In this document: positions 35,690-46,858 of the stretch, in pieces
How positions within the stretch are numbered: the stretch's first letter is position 1
Layout: each line of letters opens with the position of its first letter
Origin: Parvularia atlantis
Lineage: Eukaryota; Opisthokonta; Rotosphaerida
Assembly (NCBI GenBank): GCA_943704415.1
Contig: CALSCO010001240.1
Coordinates: 1-50,410 of the forward strand
Reading direction: 5' to 3'
Length of the DNA stretch: 50,410 bases
Notes under the pieces: generated by a model
What the model was told of the DNA's origin: nothing
Seen by the model: only the letters and a program-made list of their open reading frames with translations
Databases searched by the model: none
Program-made: the position numbers and the translations under genes

Positions 35690-38600
35690 CAGACCCGCGG
35701 CCTGGCCAACACGTACAAAATCGAGATCGAGTCGTGCATCGCGGTGCTCTTCCGCCTGTTTGAGACGTTCAAGATCGGTGCGCGCCACTGCCGCCGCCCA
35801 ACGACGTCGGGCAAACTGTGCCGCGGCGCACAGCCATCGGTTCGGGCCTGGACTCGGACGTGCCTGCGTTCCTCGAGAAGCGCCACCACACGAACCGGGT
35901 GCGTGAGAAGAGTCGTGTCCTGCCGCTGCGCGCGCTCAGACGCGGCCGTCGCGGCGCGCAGGCGATCAACACGTTCTTCGAGAACTGGCGCACGCGCAAG
36001 GGTGCGGCCGACAAGATGACGGCGTCGCGCAAGCTCTCGCAGTCGACGGTGCGCGCTGCGCCGTGCCTGGCCGCGAAGAACTGAGCACGGCGCGCAGATC
36101 GAGCTGCAAAACAGCATCGCGTCGCACCTCGGGCCGTTCTTTGAGCAGATGGAGCGCGACAACATGCCCATGATCGAGACCGGTGCGCCGCGGCGCTGCC
36201 CCTCGCCTGCCGACGCTGACAACGGAGGAGCCGCGCAGAGCGTGCGGTGCTCGTGGACGTCGTGCACCACTCGGCGCGCCTGTACTCGATGGACGCGACG
36301 GTCACGGACTCGCCGCTGCTGCTGCACCACAACTCGGGCGGCAAGGTGCGTGCTGGCGTAGTGCGCCGGCGGGCTTGACGGATGACGATGTGTGCGCGCA
36401 GGTCGGGGCGGCGCCGTCGTCGGGTGCGCTCATCGGCAAACTGGTCAAGCATGTGCGCTCGAAGCACTACGACAAGAAAGTGCGCACGACAACGCGAGTG
36501 CGCACGGCGGTTCTCACATGCACACGCGCAGTGGAAGCTCGAGCTGCTGTCGATCTTCTTGCGCATGATGACCGCGAGCACGCTCAGCGACGACGCTGCC
36601 ACGCTCAAGCAGTATGAGTTGGTGCGTGCGCGTACGCTGTGCATGGGGGGCGATGCGGACGGCCGCTGAACGACGGCGCGTGCATGCGCAGGACAAGTAC
36701 TTTGGGCGGTCGCGCATGTCGTGGGCGATCGACGTGCGCGCGATCCAGGACGAGCTGGACCAGTGCGGCGTGTCGGACCTGGTGATCGACCTCGCGTCCA
36801 GCAAGGACGACCGTGCGCGCTGCCTCGCGGCTCAGGCGGACGCTGACCCCGGCGCGCGTGCGCAGCGATGGTCTTTGTCGAGTCGATCCGCCTGGGCATC
36901 GCGCTGCTGGACGGCGGCAACACGACCGTGCAAAAGTCGTTCTTCGAGCGGTTCTCGTCCGGCACGGCGAGCGACTTTTTCAAGAACATCCAACGGCGGA
37001 TGCAGGAGAGCATGCAGGAGATGGAGTCGACCGTGGCCGTCAAGTCGTCCGACAAGCGCGGCACGGGTGCGCAGTGCGCCCTGCTGTGTGCGCCGCCGCT
37101 CATCGATCGCCGCGACGCCAGCGGGCTCGACCGAGTCGGCCAGCGTGCGCGCAACGCGCAACTCGCTCAAGCTGACGGACGACTTCAAGACGATGCAGCT
37201 GATCCTGCGCTTCCTGCAGCTGCTGTGTGAGAACCACAACGTCGACCTGCAGGCAAGCGCGCGTCCTCTGATCGCGGACGGTGCTGATGCACGCGCGCCG
37301 GCAGCTCACGCTACTCAAGAACAACCTTGTGCAGCAGACGCTCGCGTACCTGGACTACGTCTGCGCGAGCGCAATCGCTGGCGTGAGCGTGACGACGCTG
37401 CTCAAGTGCGCATGGCATTCGGGGCCGCGTGCGTGTGCTGACGCCCGGCGCAGCTCCGAGGCGCGCGTCAACCTCATTATCCAGTGCCTGACGACGCTGA
37501 CCGAGTACTGCCAGGGCCCGTGTCGCGAGAACCAGGTGCGCGACGAGCCTCACCGCCGCGGAGACCGCTGCTTACGACGACGTCCGGTGCAGGACTGCGT
37601 GGCGACGCATGACTGCCACGCGTTTGAGCTGTCCAACAACATCATCAACGTCGACCTGGGCATGCTGTCGACGCCGCTGCCAAAGTCGGCGGACGGGCTT
37701 TCGCGGCTCGTGTCGTTCCTGCAGGTCAAGGTGCGTGCGTGGCCGACGCCGAGGTCAGCCGGCACGCTGACCGCTGCGCCAGAACAACGTGTGCAAGTTC
37801 CTGCTCAGCGTGATCGAGAGCCGCGCGCCTCACGAGATCCCGGACAAGCTCGTGTACAACATCGACCTGATTGCACTGGTGCGCACGCGGGCATGCGCGC
37901 ACGGCGCGCGCACGGCTTAGCTTGTCGCGCTGCCGTACGCAGAGCAAGACGATCAAGCTGGTGCACCGCCTGCACTCGAGCGAAGTCTTCGTGGTCGAGG
38001 CCAACCACGACACGGTGGAGCAGGTCGCCTACGAGCTCGGCCAGAACCTGTTCCTGCTCGCGACGCAGCTCAGCAAGACCTCGGCCGACCGGCACGACAG
38101 CATTCACGCCGACTCGGACGTGTCGCTCAAGTACTACGCGTCGCTGACGGGGTGCGCCGAGTGCCGTCCGCGCGCGCGTGGGTCTCACGAGGAGCGCGCA
38201 GGACGATCGAGCTCGTGCGCAAGGGCCGGCTCGAGCAAATCAGCTTCCCGATCCCGTACGTGTGCCAGTTCCTGACGGACGAGTCCAAGACAGACATCAT
38301 CGAGAACTCGAAGCGCGACGAGCAGGGTGCGTGCGTGTGCGCGCGCCCGTGAGCACCGGGCTGCCTGCTGAGCGTGACACGCGCGCGCGCGCCCTCAGGG
38401 TCCAAGATCCCGCACTTTTTTGCGCGCATGGGCGAGCTGTACAGCGAGATGAAGTGGCAGAATCGGCTGCGCAAGTGGAAGGAGGTTTGTGGCGCGCAGG
38501 GCTCTGGCCCCCGCCTGACCCACCGCGCGGCGGGGCGCAGCTGTCGTGGCTGGCGCGGCACATCTCGACGTGGAAGGTGATCGCATTCTACGCCTCGGTC

Positions 38601-40275
38601 GTCATCAATTTGCTCATCATCTTCACCTTCCCGCTCACGAGCGACGGCTGGGGCGCGATCGCGACCGTGGTCCAGTGGACGCTGGCCCTGGGTGGTGCGC
38701 CTGACCGCTGCTGTGCACTGTGACCGCCGTGCCGACACCCGTGCGCGTGCGTGCGCAGGCCTGTTCCAGATCGCCATGGCCATCGTCATCTTGTGCAGCT
38801 ACGTCGGTGCGCGTCAGCACACAGGCCTGCCGCTGGATGCGTGAACACTAACCGTGCGCACGCGGCAGCCAACTACGGGCTGCTGTTGCTCAAGCAGGGC
38901 AGCCTGTGGAAGGACCTGATGCTCGACTACCACCTGGGCTACCTGTTTGTGGCCGTGCTGGCGCTGCTGCACCACCCGCTCTGGCACTCACTGCTCTTGC
39001 TCGACATTGGTGCGTCGACTGCTGCTCCCGGGGGGATGCTCGCGGGCTGAGTGCGGCGCGTGTAGTCGTGCGCGACGAGACGCTGCAGAACGTGATCAGG
39101 AGTGTGACGCGCAACGGCCGGGCCATCCTCGTCACGGGCGCGTTTGGCGCGATCATCATCTACCTGTTCTCGGTCGTGGGCTTCCTGTTCCTGCAGAACG
39201 ACTTTGTGCTCGACGTGGAGGACATGCAGGAGCGCGCGTGCGATTCGCTGCTCCTGTGCATGACGACGGCCCTCAACCATGTGCGCATCTGCCTGCGCGC
39301 TCGGAACGCGCTGCTGACGTGCGGCGGCGGGCGCGCAGGGCCTGCGCCAAGGCGGCGGCATCGGCGACATCCTGCTGCAGCGCAGCGTGCGCGACCCGCA
39401 CTTTGGTGCGCCCTGCGCGCTCTGCAGCGTTGAGGTGGTGATGACGCTACGCGCCCGCGCCAGCCACGCGCGTCGTGTACGACCTCACGTTCTTCCTGGT
39501 GGTGATCACGATCGTGCTGCACCTGATCGACGGCATCATCATCGACACGTTCGCCGACCTGCGCGCGGAAAAGTGCGTGGGCCAGCGGTACCCTTCGTGC
39601 GCCCAGTGGCTGACGCGCGCGCACGCGCGCTGCCGCCAGACAAGAGATGGAAGAGAACCGCAAGAACACGTGCTACATCTGCGGCCTGCACCGGTCCGCG
39701 TTCGAGCACAAGGCGGTGCGTCGCTGGGCGCGGAGGCCAGGGGCGCGGGGCGCACTCACGCACGCGCAAGGTGACCTTTGACGAGCATGTGACGAGCGAG
39801 CACAACCTTTGGAACTACCTCTACTTCATGGTGCACCTGTGGCAGAAGGACCCAACCGAGTACACGGGGCCCGAGTCGTTCGTGGCGCACATGGCCAGGG
39901 CGCAGTCGCTTGACTGGTTCCCGCGGCTGCGCGTGCGTCGCCGCCCGCGAGTGGCTGGACGCTGTGCTCACGCGTTCGTGCCTGCGCGCAGACGATGTCG
40001 ATCAGCTCGCAGAACGAGGACTCGGAGCAGGTCGACGCGCAGCGCCTGCGGCAACAGGTGGCCGACACGAACGCGATGGTGCGCAGCACGCATGCACTCC
40101 CCCAGCCGCTTCGGCCGACATACGGCGCGCGTCGCAGGTGGTCGACCTTCGCCGCCAGGTCGTCGCGATGCGCATGGAGGCGATGGAGCAGCGGCGGCAG
40201 GCGCTCATCACGACGATGCGCACGCGCCCGTCGTTCTCGACCATGGACCTCTTCGGGCGCACGGCGACAACGTAG
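35690..40275 (+). CDS. ITPR: Inositol 1,4,5-trisphosphate receptor, channel half only (5' incomplete)
   Basis: About 20 exons encode the C-terminal portion of an ITPR, an ER calcium-release channel. Alignment by eye to animal ITPRs starts deep in the modulatory region ([62 protein letters not shown]). It continues through [20 protein letters not shown], the six-TM Ion_trans domain ([38 protein letters not shown]), the pore [13 protein letters not shown] (filter GGGIGD versus animal GGGVGD), [15 protein letters not shown], and the C-terminal zinc-finger linker CYICGL...[13 protein letters not shown] with YTGPESFV and LDWFPR. It closes with a coiled coil and stops TAG at 40273-40275. The IP3-binding trefoils and first RIH domain, roughly the first 60 percent of an animal ITPR, are missing. 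The first exon seen begins at an acceptor (CGCAG at 35689) with no start Met. Confidence 0.9.
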
Positions 40276-40343
40276 CAGGGGCGTTGTACGGCCTCTTTGC
40301 ACATAGGCCCTAAGCAACCAAAAGAATCCTGCGCTGCTGCGGG

Positions 40344-43300
40344 TCACTGGGACTCTGGTGGCACAGGGATCTGCTTGGGCGGCTGCGGCGCCTCGGCCGC
40401 CTGCCGGTTCGCGCACTCGGCGTCAGGCGCGCGCACGCCAAACCGTGCCGGCGCGACACGCACCGCCTCCTGCGGCGCAAACATGACCGAGAACGCCGGC
40501 GTAGCACCGGCCGCCGTCGACGCGGCCACGACCGGCTCCATCGGTGCGGGCAGGTCGCCGCTGGTGAGCGTGTCCAGGTTTAGCATGCCGCGGCGGACGG
40601 CGCGGGCCGCGCGCACCGCGAGGAGGTCGTCGGCGCCGTCAAGGTGAGCAGCGGCAGGTTGAACGTCTCCTCCGCGCTGCCGTCGGTCTGCAGCGGCCTG
40701 TCAGCGTCTGCGCGCTCGCGGCAAGCGCTGACGACCTGCTGCTGCCGCGCGTACGCGTACGACATGCGTGCTTGGTACATCTGGTCCTGCTTGGTAACGC
40801 GCGTTGAGCCCACGCCATGGCGGCGTTCTGCGCCCGCACGCCACCGTCAAGGCCGGCGCAATCGGCTGCCTGCTTGGGTATGCGGTGTGGGTTGATGCCG
40901 CCTGCGCGCAAACGATCAGCGCGCTGCAGCTGTGCAGGCGGGCGAGCACACCGTCTGCGGGCCGTAGATGGAGCCGTACGCGGGCGCGGGCGCGACTGCT
41001 CGACGGTGCTGCGTCAGGGTCGATGCCTCCAGTGCGGCCGCGCGCGCGACGCACCGCTCAGACCATAGCTGTAGGGGTAGGCGTACGCAACGTTGCTGAC
41101 ACCCGCCGGCTGGTACGGCTGCGAGCTTATGCTCGACGCCTGCGTGATCGGCGTCCACCCGAACGTGTAGCTGCTCGTGCCTGGAGGAAGGGGCATTACG
41201 TCCGACGGCGCACGCGCGCGGCAGGCAGCACGCACTGGGCGAGGCCGTGTGCTGCACGTAGCGGCCTGATGAGTCGATCGAGTAGGCCACGGTCGAGCTG
41301 GCCGGGTAGACCGTATTCTGCGGCTGGTGGTGTGATGCGTACGCCGACTGCTGCTGCAGCGGGTCCGCCAGCGCGCTGGTCGAGCTCGATGCGGACGCCT
41401 GCACCCGCAACGTCGCCGGCTGCCACTGCCGCACGCTTCCGGCCGCGTGCGGCGACGCTTGCGCGCTGGATGGGCCGGTGGCCGGTTCTTCAAGCGCGCT
41501 GCAGAGCGGGCGTGCCGTCAGGAAGGGGGCGAGCGGCGCGCGTGCAACCGCACCGCTTCAGGGGTCGCGGCTGCTGCCTGTTAGACTGCGTCTTCTCCGG
41601 CGTCGTCGTGTGCATGCGCCGCATATGGACCTGCAGGCCGACCTGCGGTGCGGCACGCCAGCGTGAGCCTTACTGGCCCGCGGCTGCCTGTGCGCACGCG
41701 CGCACCAGCGTGCCAAACGGCAGGCCTGTCTTGCAGCCGGCGACCGGACACTTGTACTCGATGTTGCGGTTTGTGCGACTGGGTTTGTGCTGGGCCGGCG
41801 CGAGCGAGTCGTGGGTGGTGGCGGCTGCGGCATCGACTGCCTCGACGGCTTCGACGCGCTCGTGCCTGCGTCTGCGCAAGCGTGTGTGGATGCGTGCATG
41901 TCAGCCATAGCGGTCACGAGCGTGTGTGTGTGCACGCACACAGACGACTCGGCCGGGTCGGCGGTCTGGAACATGCGCAGCTGGCGCGGGTCGAGCTCGC
42001 ACAGGAAACGCCCCAGGGCGAAGCGCAGGGCCGAGATCGCCGCGTCCGGGCTGACGGGCAGGCGCGCTAGGTCGGCAGCCACGACGTCAGGCAGACCAGC
42101 GGCATCGGCGGCCTGCTCTGCCGTGTGCCCGTTGATGGACGTCGCCGGCTCGTGCACGCGCTCGATGTCCGCCGCACCTGGCCCCTCTGTTGATACCGAC
42201 GGCGCCTCTGTCTTCGCGGGCTGGGTTGTTGCGGCATCCATCGGCACTGACGCATTGGCGCTGGTTGCGTCGGCCTCCATACCGTCCACCTTTGCCGGTA
42301 CGCTGTCCCAGAGCAGCGGCGCCAGCGCCAGTGTCTGCTGGCCGTGGCTGCTGCTGGCCGTGGGGCTCGCGGCGGTGGTGAAGTCGATAGCAGCGGACGA
42401 GGCATCGCCCGTGCGTGCAGCCTGCCCGTTGGCCTGGTTGGCCGCTGAGCTTGCAGCGGGCTCGTGCGCCGCCGACGCGCTGTGCGACGGCGGGCACGTT
42501 GCACGGATGAGCATGAACACGATCCTCACGAGGTCGGGCTTGGCGAGGTGATCGATCGCCCTGAGCAGCGGGCCGACAATGGGCAGGTGGTGCCGGTGCG
42601 CGAGGCCGGTGCATCCAGACCAGGCCAGCACGCGCCTGACGACGTTGGCGATGTCGCACGAGCACTCGGGCTTGTTGGCGTCCGCGCAGCATCGGCAGTC
42701 TGGGTCGTGCGCGCTCGCAGTGTACAGCAGGCCGTGCAGCAGGCGCAAGTTGCGGTCCTCTACCCGCGCACTCTGCTCTACGTAGGCCGCAAAGTTCGCC
42801 ATGTCGCCCAGGTGCCGCGTGACGTACTCGCGCCGCTGCGTCGCCGCAGGCCGTGCCCGAGTGGCGTCCGAGGCCGCGGCACCGCTCGCGGACAACGTCA
42901 CGCCCATGCTCGACCCGTCGCGCCGCATGCTCCATGCGTAGCCGTCGCCAGCCCAGGCCGCATGGTCGACGGGCAGGAGCGGCACATACATCTGCCGCGC
43001 CGAGCTGCCGCTGCTGCCCGCCATGTGGTCGTATGCCGACGCGTACGGCAGCCGCGCGTCGGTGGGCTTGGCGGGGTAGAAGAGGTGCTGCATCAGCGGC
43101 TGCGTCGGCTGCACCGGCTGCGGCTTGTGCGTCGCCGGCGAGCTGCGGACGCGCGGCGCCGCACGGGCCAGTGCCGGTGCGGGCACCGGTGTCGATGTGT
43201 TGCGCTCACGCGGGCGCCTCCCGCTCGAGCGCGTCGCGTGCTGCCGGATAGAGGCGGCGGCGGCGGCCGGCGCTGCCGCGTCCTGCTCGCCAGGCTGCTG

Positions 43301-43452
43301 CTCCTGCTGCAGCTTGTGCTGCGGCGGCTGCGGCGCCACGTCGGACGGCGTCACGTCGATCAGCTCGCCCGCCTCGTCCTCGCTCGTGCTCGCGCTCTCG
43401 ACGTAGGGCACGCGCCGCGCCACGGTCTGTCGCACGGGCCGTCGTGTGGCGT

Positions 43453-43493
<41 letters not shown>

Positions 43494-43666
43494 GGCTGCG
43501 GCGGCTGCGGCGGTGCCGGCGCCCCGGGCTTCGCGGCGGGCGCGTCGTCGCCGCCGTCCAGCGTCGACGACTCCTCAAACACAAACTCGTCCACCGCCGT
43601 GACCTCGACCGCGGCGGCGGCGGCGACGGCAGCGGCTGAAGCTGCGGATCGACGCCGCGGAGACAT
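40344..43666 (-). CDS. C2H2 zinc-finger protein with Ala/Gln/Thr-rich regions
   Basis: A minus-strand gene from MSPRRRSAAS (43666) to TGA 40346-40344. The large first exon encodes a low-complexity N-terminus with a polythreonine run. A folded block follows with clustered Cys/His: YTASAHDPDCRCCADANK and PECSCDIANVVRRVLAW, then HRHHLPIVGPLLRAIDHLAK. Next comes an acidic/Ala-rich region. After an intron near 41960 there is one C2H2 finger split by an intron: EYKCPVAGCKTGLPFGTL joined to VGLQVHMRRMHT. The C-terminus is Gln/Ser/Tyr-rich (DPLQQQSAYASHHQPQN, QARMSYAYARQQQ), like an activation domain, interrupted by four or more introns whose borders near 40600-41050 are uncertain. Probable nuclear regulator. 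The Cys-rich block is not a domain I can name. It is divergent from the RSBN1 gene over 56 bp and convergent with ITPR. Confidence 0.65.
43454..43493. repeat. CGT/GTC trinucleotide repeat (polythreonine coding)
   Basis: About 13 trinucleotides, with one GTT variant near the end, encode a polythreonine run on the minus strand near the N-terminus of the zinc-finger protein. Confidence 0.85.
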
Positions 43667-43722
43667 CCGAAAGACGTGGCTGCCGTCTGCTCGTTTCGAC
43701 GTTTCTGCCGTCTGCCCGGACG
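43667..43722. promoter_or_regulatory. 56-bp bidirectional intergenic segment
   Basis: Start codons of the minus-strand zinc-finger gene (43666) and the plus-strand RSBN1-like gene (43723) are separated by only 56 bp. No TATA or CCAAT is visible. If both starts are right, the core promoters must overlap, or the 5' UTRs overlap the neighbouring gene. Confidence 0.4.
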
Positions 43723-46699
43723 ATGCTCGCCGCACCGCTGCCCGCCGCTGCCACCGCCGCCCTCGACGCGCCGCCAGCACCGTCGCCGCCCGTCGGCAAG
43801 CCGGCGGCGTGCGGCGACGGCGACGCCGCGGCCGCGCCGCCGGCTGCTTTGCTGGGCGCCGGGTGCGTGACACAGCGCACGCCGCCGCGCCGACGCGTAG
43901 CTCAGACGACGGCAGCGACACGCCCAGCCGCCGCGTGCCCGAGCTGGCGGCCAACGGCGGCGCGGCGTCGCCGTCGGACGAAGACGAGCTGCTGCTGGAC
44001 GCGGAGCACGCGGGCGTACGCAAGCGCGCGGCGGCCGAGGCGGCCGTGCCGCAGAAGCGCGTCAAGAGTGAGCAGCACGACGAGCCGCGCGCCGCCGCCG
44101 CCGCCGCCGCCGCGCCGGCCGAGCCGCCCGAGCCGCCCGCGCCGCCCGCGCCGCCTGCCGTGTCGGCGTCCCTCGCTGAGAAGATCGCGCAGCTGGCGCA
44201 CGTCCGCAAGCGCGTGCTCGTGCGGCCGGCGAGCGACGGGTGCGCACGCGCTTGGGTGCTGCCTCGCACGCGGCTGACCCTGCGCCCGTAGCATCATGCA
44301 GCGCTTCCACGAGGGCCTAGGCGACGCTGTCCTGATCGAGTACCAGGCCAACGGCGGCAGCGCGCTCGTGCATGTCTTCCCCGAGGTGCTCGTGGGCCTC
44401 ACGCGCGAGCAGCACCGACTGTTTTCGGAGATCTGGTGCGCGCGCGACGTGGTGCTGGGCGTGTGCTGACCGATGCGCGCGTGCGCGTGTGCAGCTACGA
44501 GATCATCTTCAGCGAGGACGAGGACGGCGACGCGCTGTACGTCTTCGGCATTGTGCACGACGGCGCGTGCGACATGCCCAACGTCCTGCGCTACATCGGG
44601 CAGCACTTCCCCAAGACGCCGGTGCGTACAGTGCTGCACGCGTGGCGCTGAGAGTGGGATGGCTGAGCTGCAGGCGGCGCAGGTCGTGCGGCACATCTTT
44701 GGCCAGTCGCGCCTGACCGAGACGGTCGCGATCGACAAGTATGTGACGATGATCGACAAGACGCTGCAGTTCAACACGCACCGCGCGGGCCAAATGGACG
44801 CGATGAGTCTGGTCGGGTGCCAGAAGCAGGAGGAGACTGGCGGGTACTTTGAGGACGTGCTCAAGCTGCTCGAATCGAACCAGTGGCTGAAGGACGTGCG
44901 TGCTCTGCGCGCGGTGTGCACGCTTGCTGCTGAACCCGGGGCTGGCCAGGTGCTGCCCTGGGGCCGCGCCTCGCGCTATGACAGCCTCGACCCGGCCGAG
45001 AGCGACGACGGGCCGATCATGTGGGCATGTCCCGGTGCGAGCGGCGGCGCGGCAGGCCGACCGCGCTGACACTGCGTGCGCCCCGCAGGCGAGCAAGTTG
45101 TGCCGCTGGTCGAGCTCGCGGCGATCGAGAAAGGCAACGCGGGCGAGGGGACGCCGGCCAAGCGCAAGCGGACGGACCTTGACCGGCTCGCGGTGCGGCC
45201 GTCGCGCATGCGCACTGGGGCGCCCTGACGCGCGATGTGCCCCGCGCAGCTGATGCCGCGCAACGAGCGCCCGCGCGAGAAGCTTGTCGAGGACCGCACG
45301 GGCGCGCACGCCGACATGGCCGGACTGTTCCCCGAGCGCCACCCCGTGGCCGCCGTGGGCTTTGTGCAGGGCATGAGCGGGTGCGCGCGCGCTCGGCTTT
45401 GGGTGGCTGAGTAGCTGGGTGGCTGAACGTCTGTGCGCGCAGGACGCGCTTTGACCTGAAGGACATCATCGCGTTCCAGGCCGCGGACATGTACAAGGTC
45501 GCGGACCTGTGCGGGCTGTACTTCCAGGAGGCGCGTGCGCCCGCCGCTGGCGCGATGCAGCCGGGGCTGATAGAACGCGTGTCGCAGGAGCCGAAGGACC
45601 AGCTGATCGACAAGGAGTTCTGGGTCAACGAGGCCAAGCTGAACCACCTGCGGCGGATGGGCGTGCGCTTTGCACACATCCGGCTCAAGTCGGACGACAT
45701 CTACTTCATCCCGCGCAAGGTCTGCTCGTGCGGCCATGTGCGGCCGTGTGCGGCAGGGCGCTGACGCGGTCTGTACGCCAGGTCGTGCACCAGTTCAAGA
45801 CCGTCTCGGCCTGCGTGAGCGTGACCTGGCACCTCAAGTACCGGCCGTACTACCAGCACCTGTTCCGGACAGGCGCGACCGTGCCGCAGCCGGTGCACAT
45901 TCTGCCGTCGAGCGACGTGGTCAAGGCGGCGCCGTCGCCCGCAGTCGAGCCGCGCAGCAGCCGTGCGTGGCGTGCCGAGCGTGCGCGCACGTGCTCTGAG
46001 CACGCGCCCGTCCGCAGTGGGCATGGGCGACGCAGGCAAGCCGGCCGCGAAGCGGGCACGGAAGCAGGCGACGGGCAAGGGTGCGCCGTGGGGGGCGCGG
46101 ACGCATCGGGGCTGCGTACTCACTGCCCCACCGCGTGTTGCCAGCGCCGCGGCGAAAGGGCGATGACGCGCGGCGCTCGCCGAGCAAGAAGCCGGACGGG
46201 CACGCGCGCAGCAAGACGGGCAAAGTGCGCCCGCTTGCCCCGCCTATGCGCCGTGGCTCACCGCGTCCGCGTGCAGGCGCCGCGCAGGGCTGCCGGGACA
46301 AGGAAGGCGCGGCCGCCGAAGACCGCCACGTGCGCGCGTGGCAGCGTGCACGCCTGCGTGCCATCGTGGCTGACGCGGGCGCTGCGCAGGTCGGCGCCGG
46401 CGGCCGGGCCAGTGGGACGACACGTGATCAAGATCTCACCGGCGGCGCTCAAGACGCAGCGCGGCTCGGACGCGTCGAGCAACTCGTCGTCGTCGTCGTC
46501 GTCGTCCGGCTCCGACTCGGGCTCGGAGGACGGCGCGAGCGACTCGGAGGGCTCGCACTCGTCGTCGAGCGGGTCATGCTCGACGTGCGACTCGCACTCG
46601 GAGTCGTCGTGCGCGCTCGCGCCACCGCGCTTTTGCGCGGCTGACCCGTCCGCCACGCCGCACAGCGACGACGAGCAGGATGACGCCAAGCGGCGCTGA
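43723..46699 (+). CDS. RSBN1: RSBN1/DPY-21 (KDM9)-type JmjC protein
   Basis: About eight exons. Exon 1 (43723-43862) is Ala/Pro-rich and joins in phase to SDDGSDTPSRRVPELAA, then a basic/acidic linker (QKRVKSEQ). The conserved domain runs YEIIFSEDEDGDALYVFGI, CDMPNVLRYIGQHFPKTP, THRAGQMDAMSLVGCQKQEE, GGYFEDVLKLLESNQWLK, LPWGRASRYDS, SDDGPIMW, EKLVEDRTGAHADMAG, WVNEAKLNHLRRMGVRFAHI, DDIYFIPRKVVHQFKTVSA and VTWHLKYRPYYQHLF. This tracks animal RSBN1 and worm DPY-21, JmjC enzymes that remove H4K20 dimethylation. Compared from memory, the animal FHAED-like segment reads FQAAD here, so a metal ligand may differ; this should be aligned. The C-terminus is basic, then a polyserine/acidic tail (SDSGSEDGASDSEGSHSSS) ending DDAKRR. 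Nuclear location is likely. Confidence 0.85.
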
Positions 46700-46740
46700 G
46701 ACACAAAAAGCTGCCCATCCGCCCTGCCTGCCTGTGCATG

Positions 46741-46751
46741 TTTTTTTTTTT
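46741..46751. repeat. T11 run in convergent 3' region
   Basis: A poly-T run followed by CT-rich sequence, 42 bp after the RSBN1-like stop and 108 bp from the convergent ARPC2 stop. Probably 3' UTR context. Confidence 0.7.
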
Positions 46752-46858
46752 CTCCCTTCCTTCCCCCCTCGTTGCGCTGACGCCTTAGCACGGTTCCACG
46801 TCACAACACCACACAACAGCGCACGAGGGGCCCGCGCCCGCTGGGAGGGCCGGCTCAC

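Noticed and set aside
42464-43639. A 391-codon plus-strand frame
   Set aside because: It is antisense to the first exon of the zinc-finger gene and Arg/Ala/Val-rich, with no domain.
43667-44269. A 201-codon N-terminal extension of the minus-strand zinc-finger protein
   Set aside because: It is antisense to well-supported RSBN1-like exons and is low-complexity Ala/Ser/Arg. The start at 43666 (MSPRRRSAAS) is kept.
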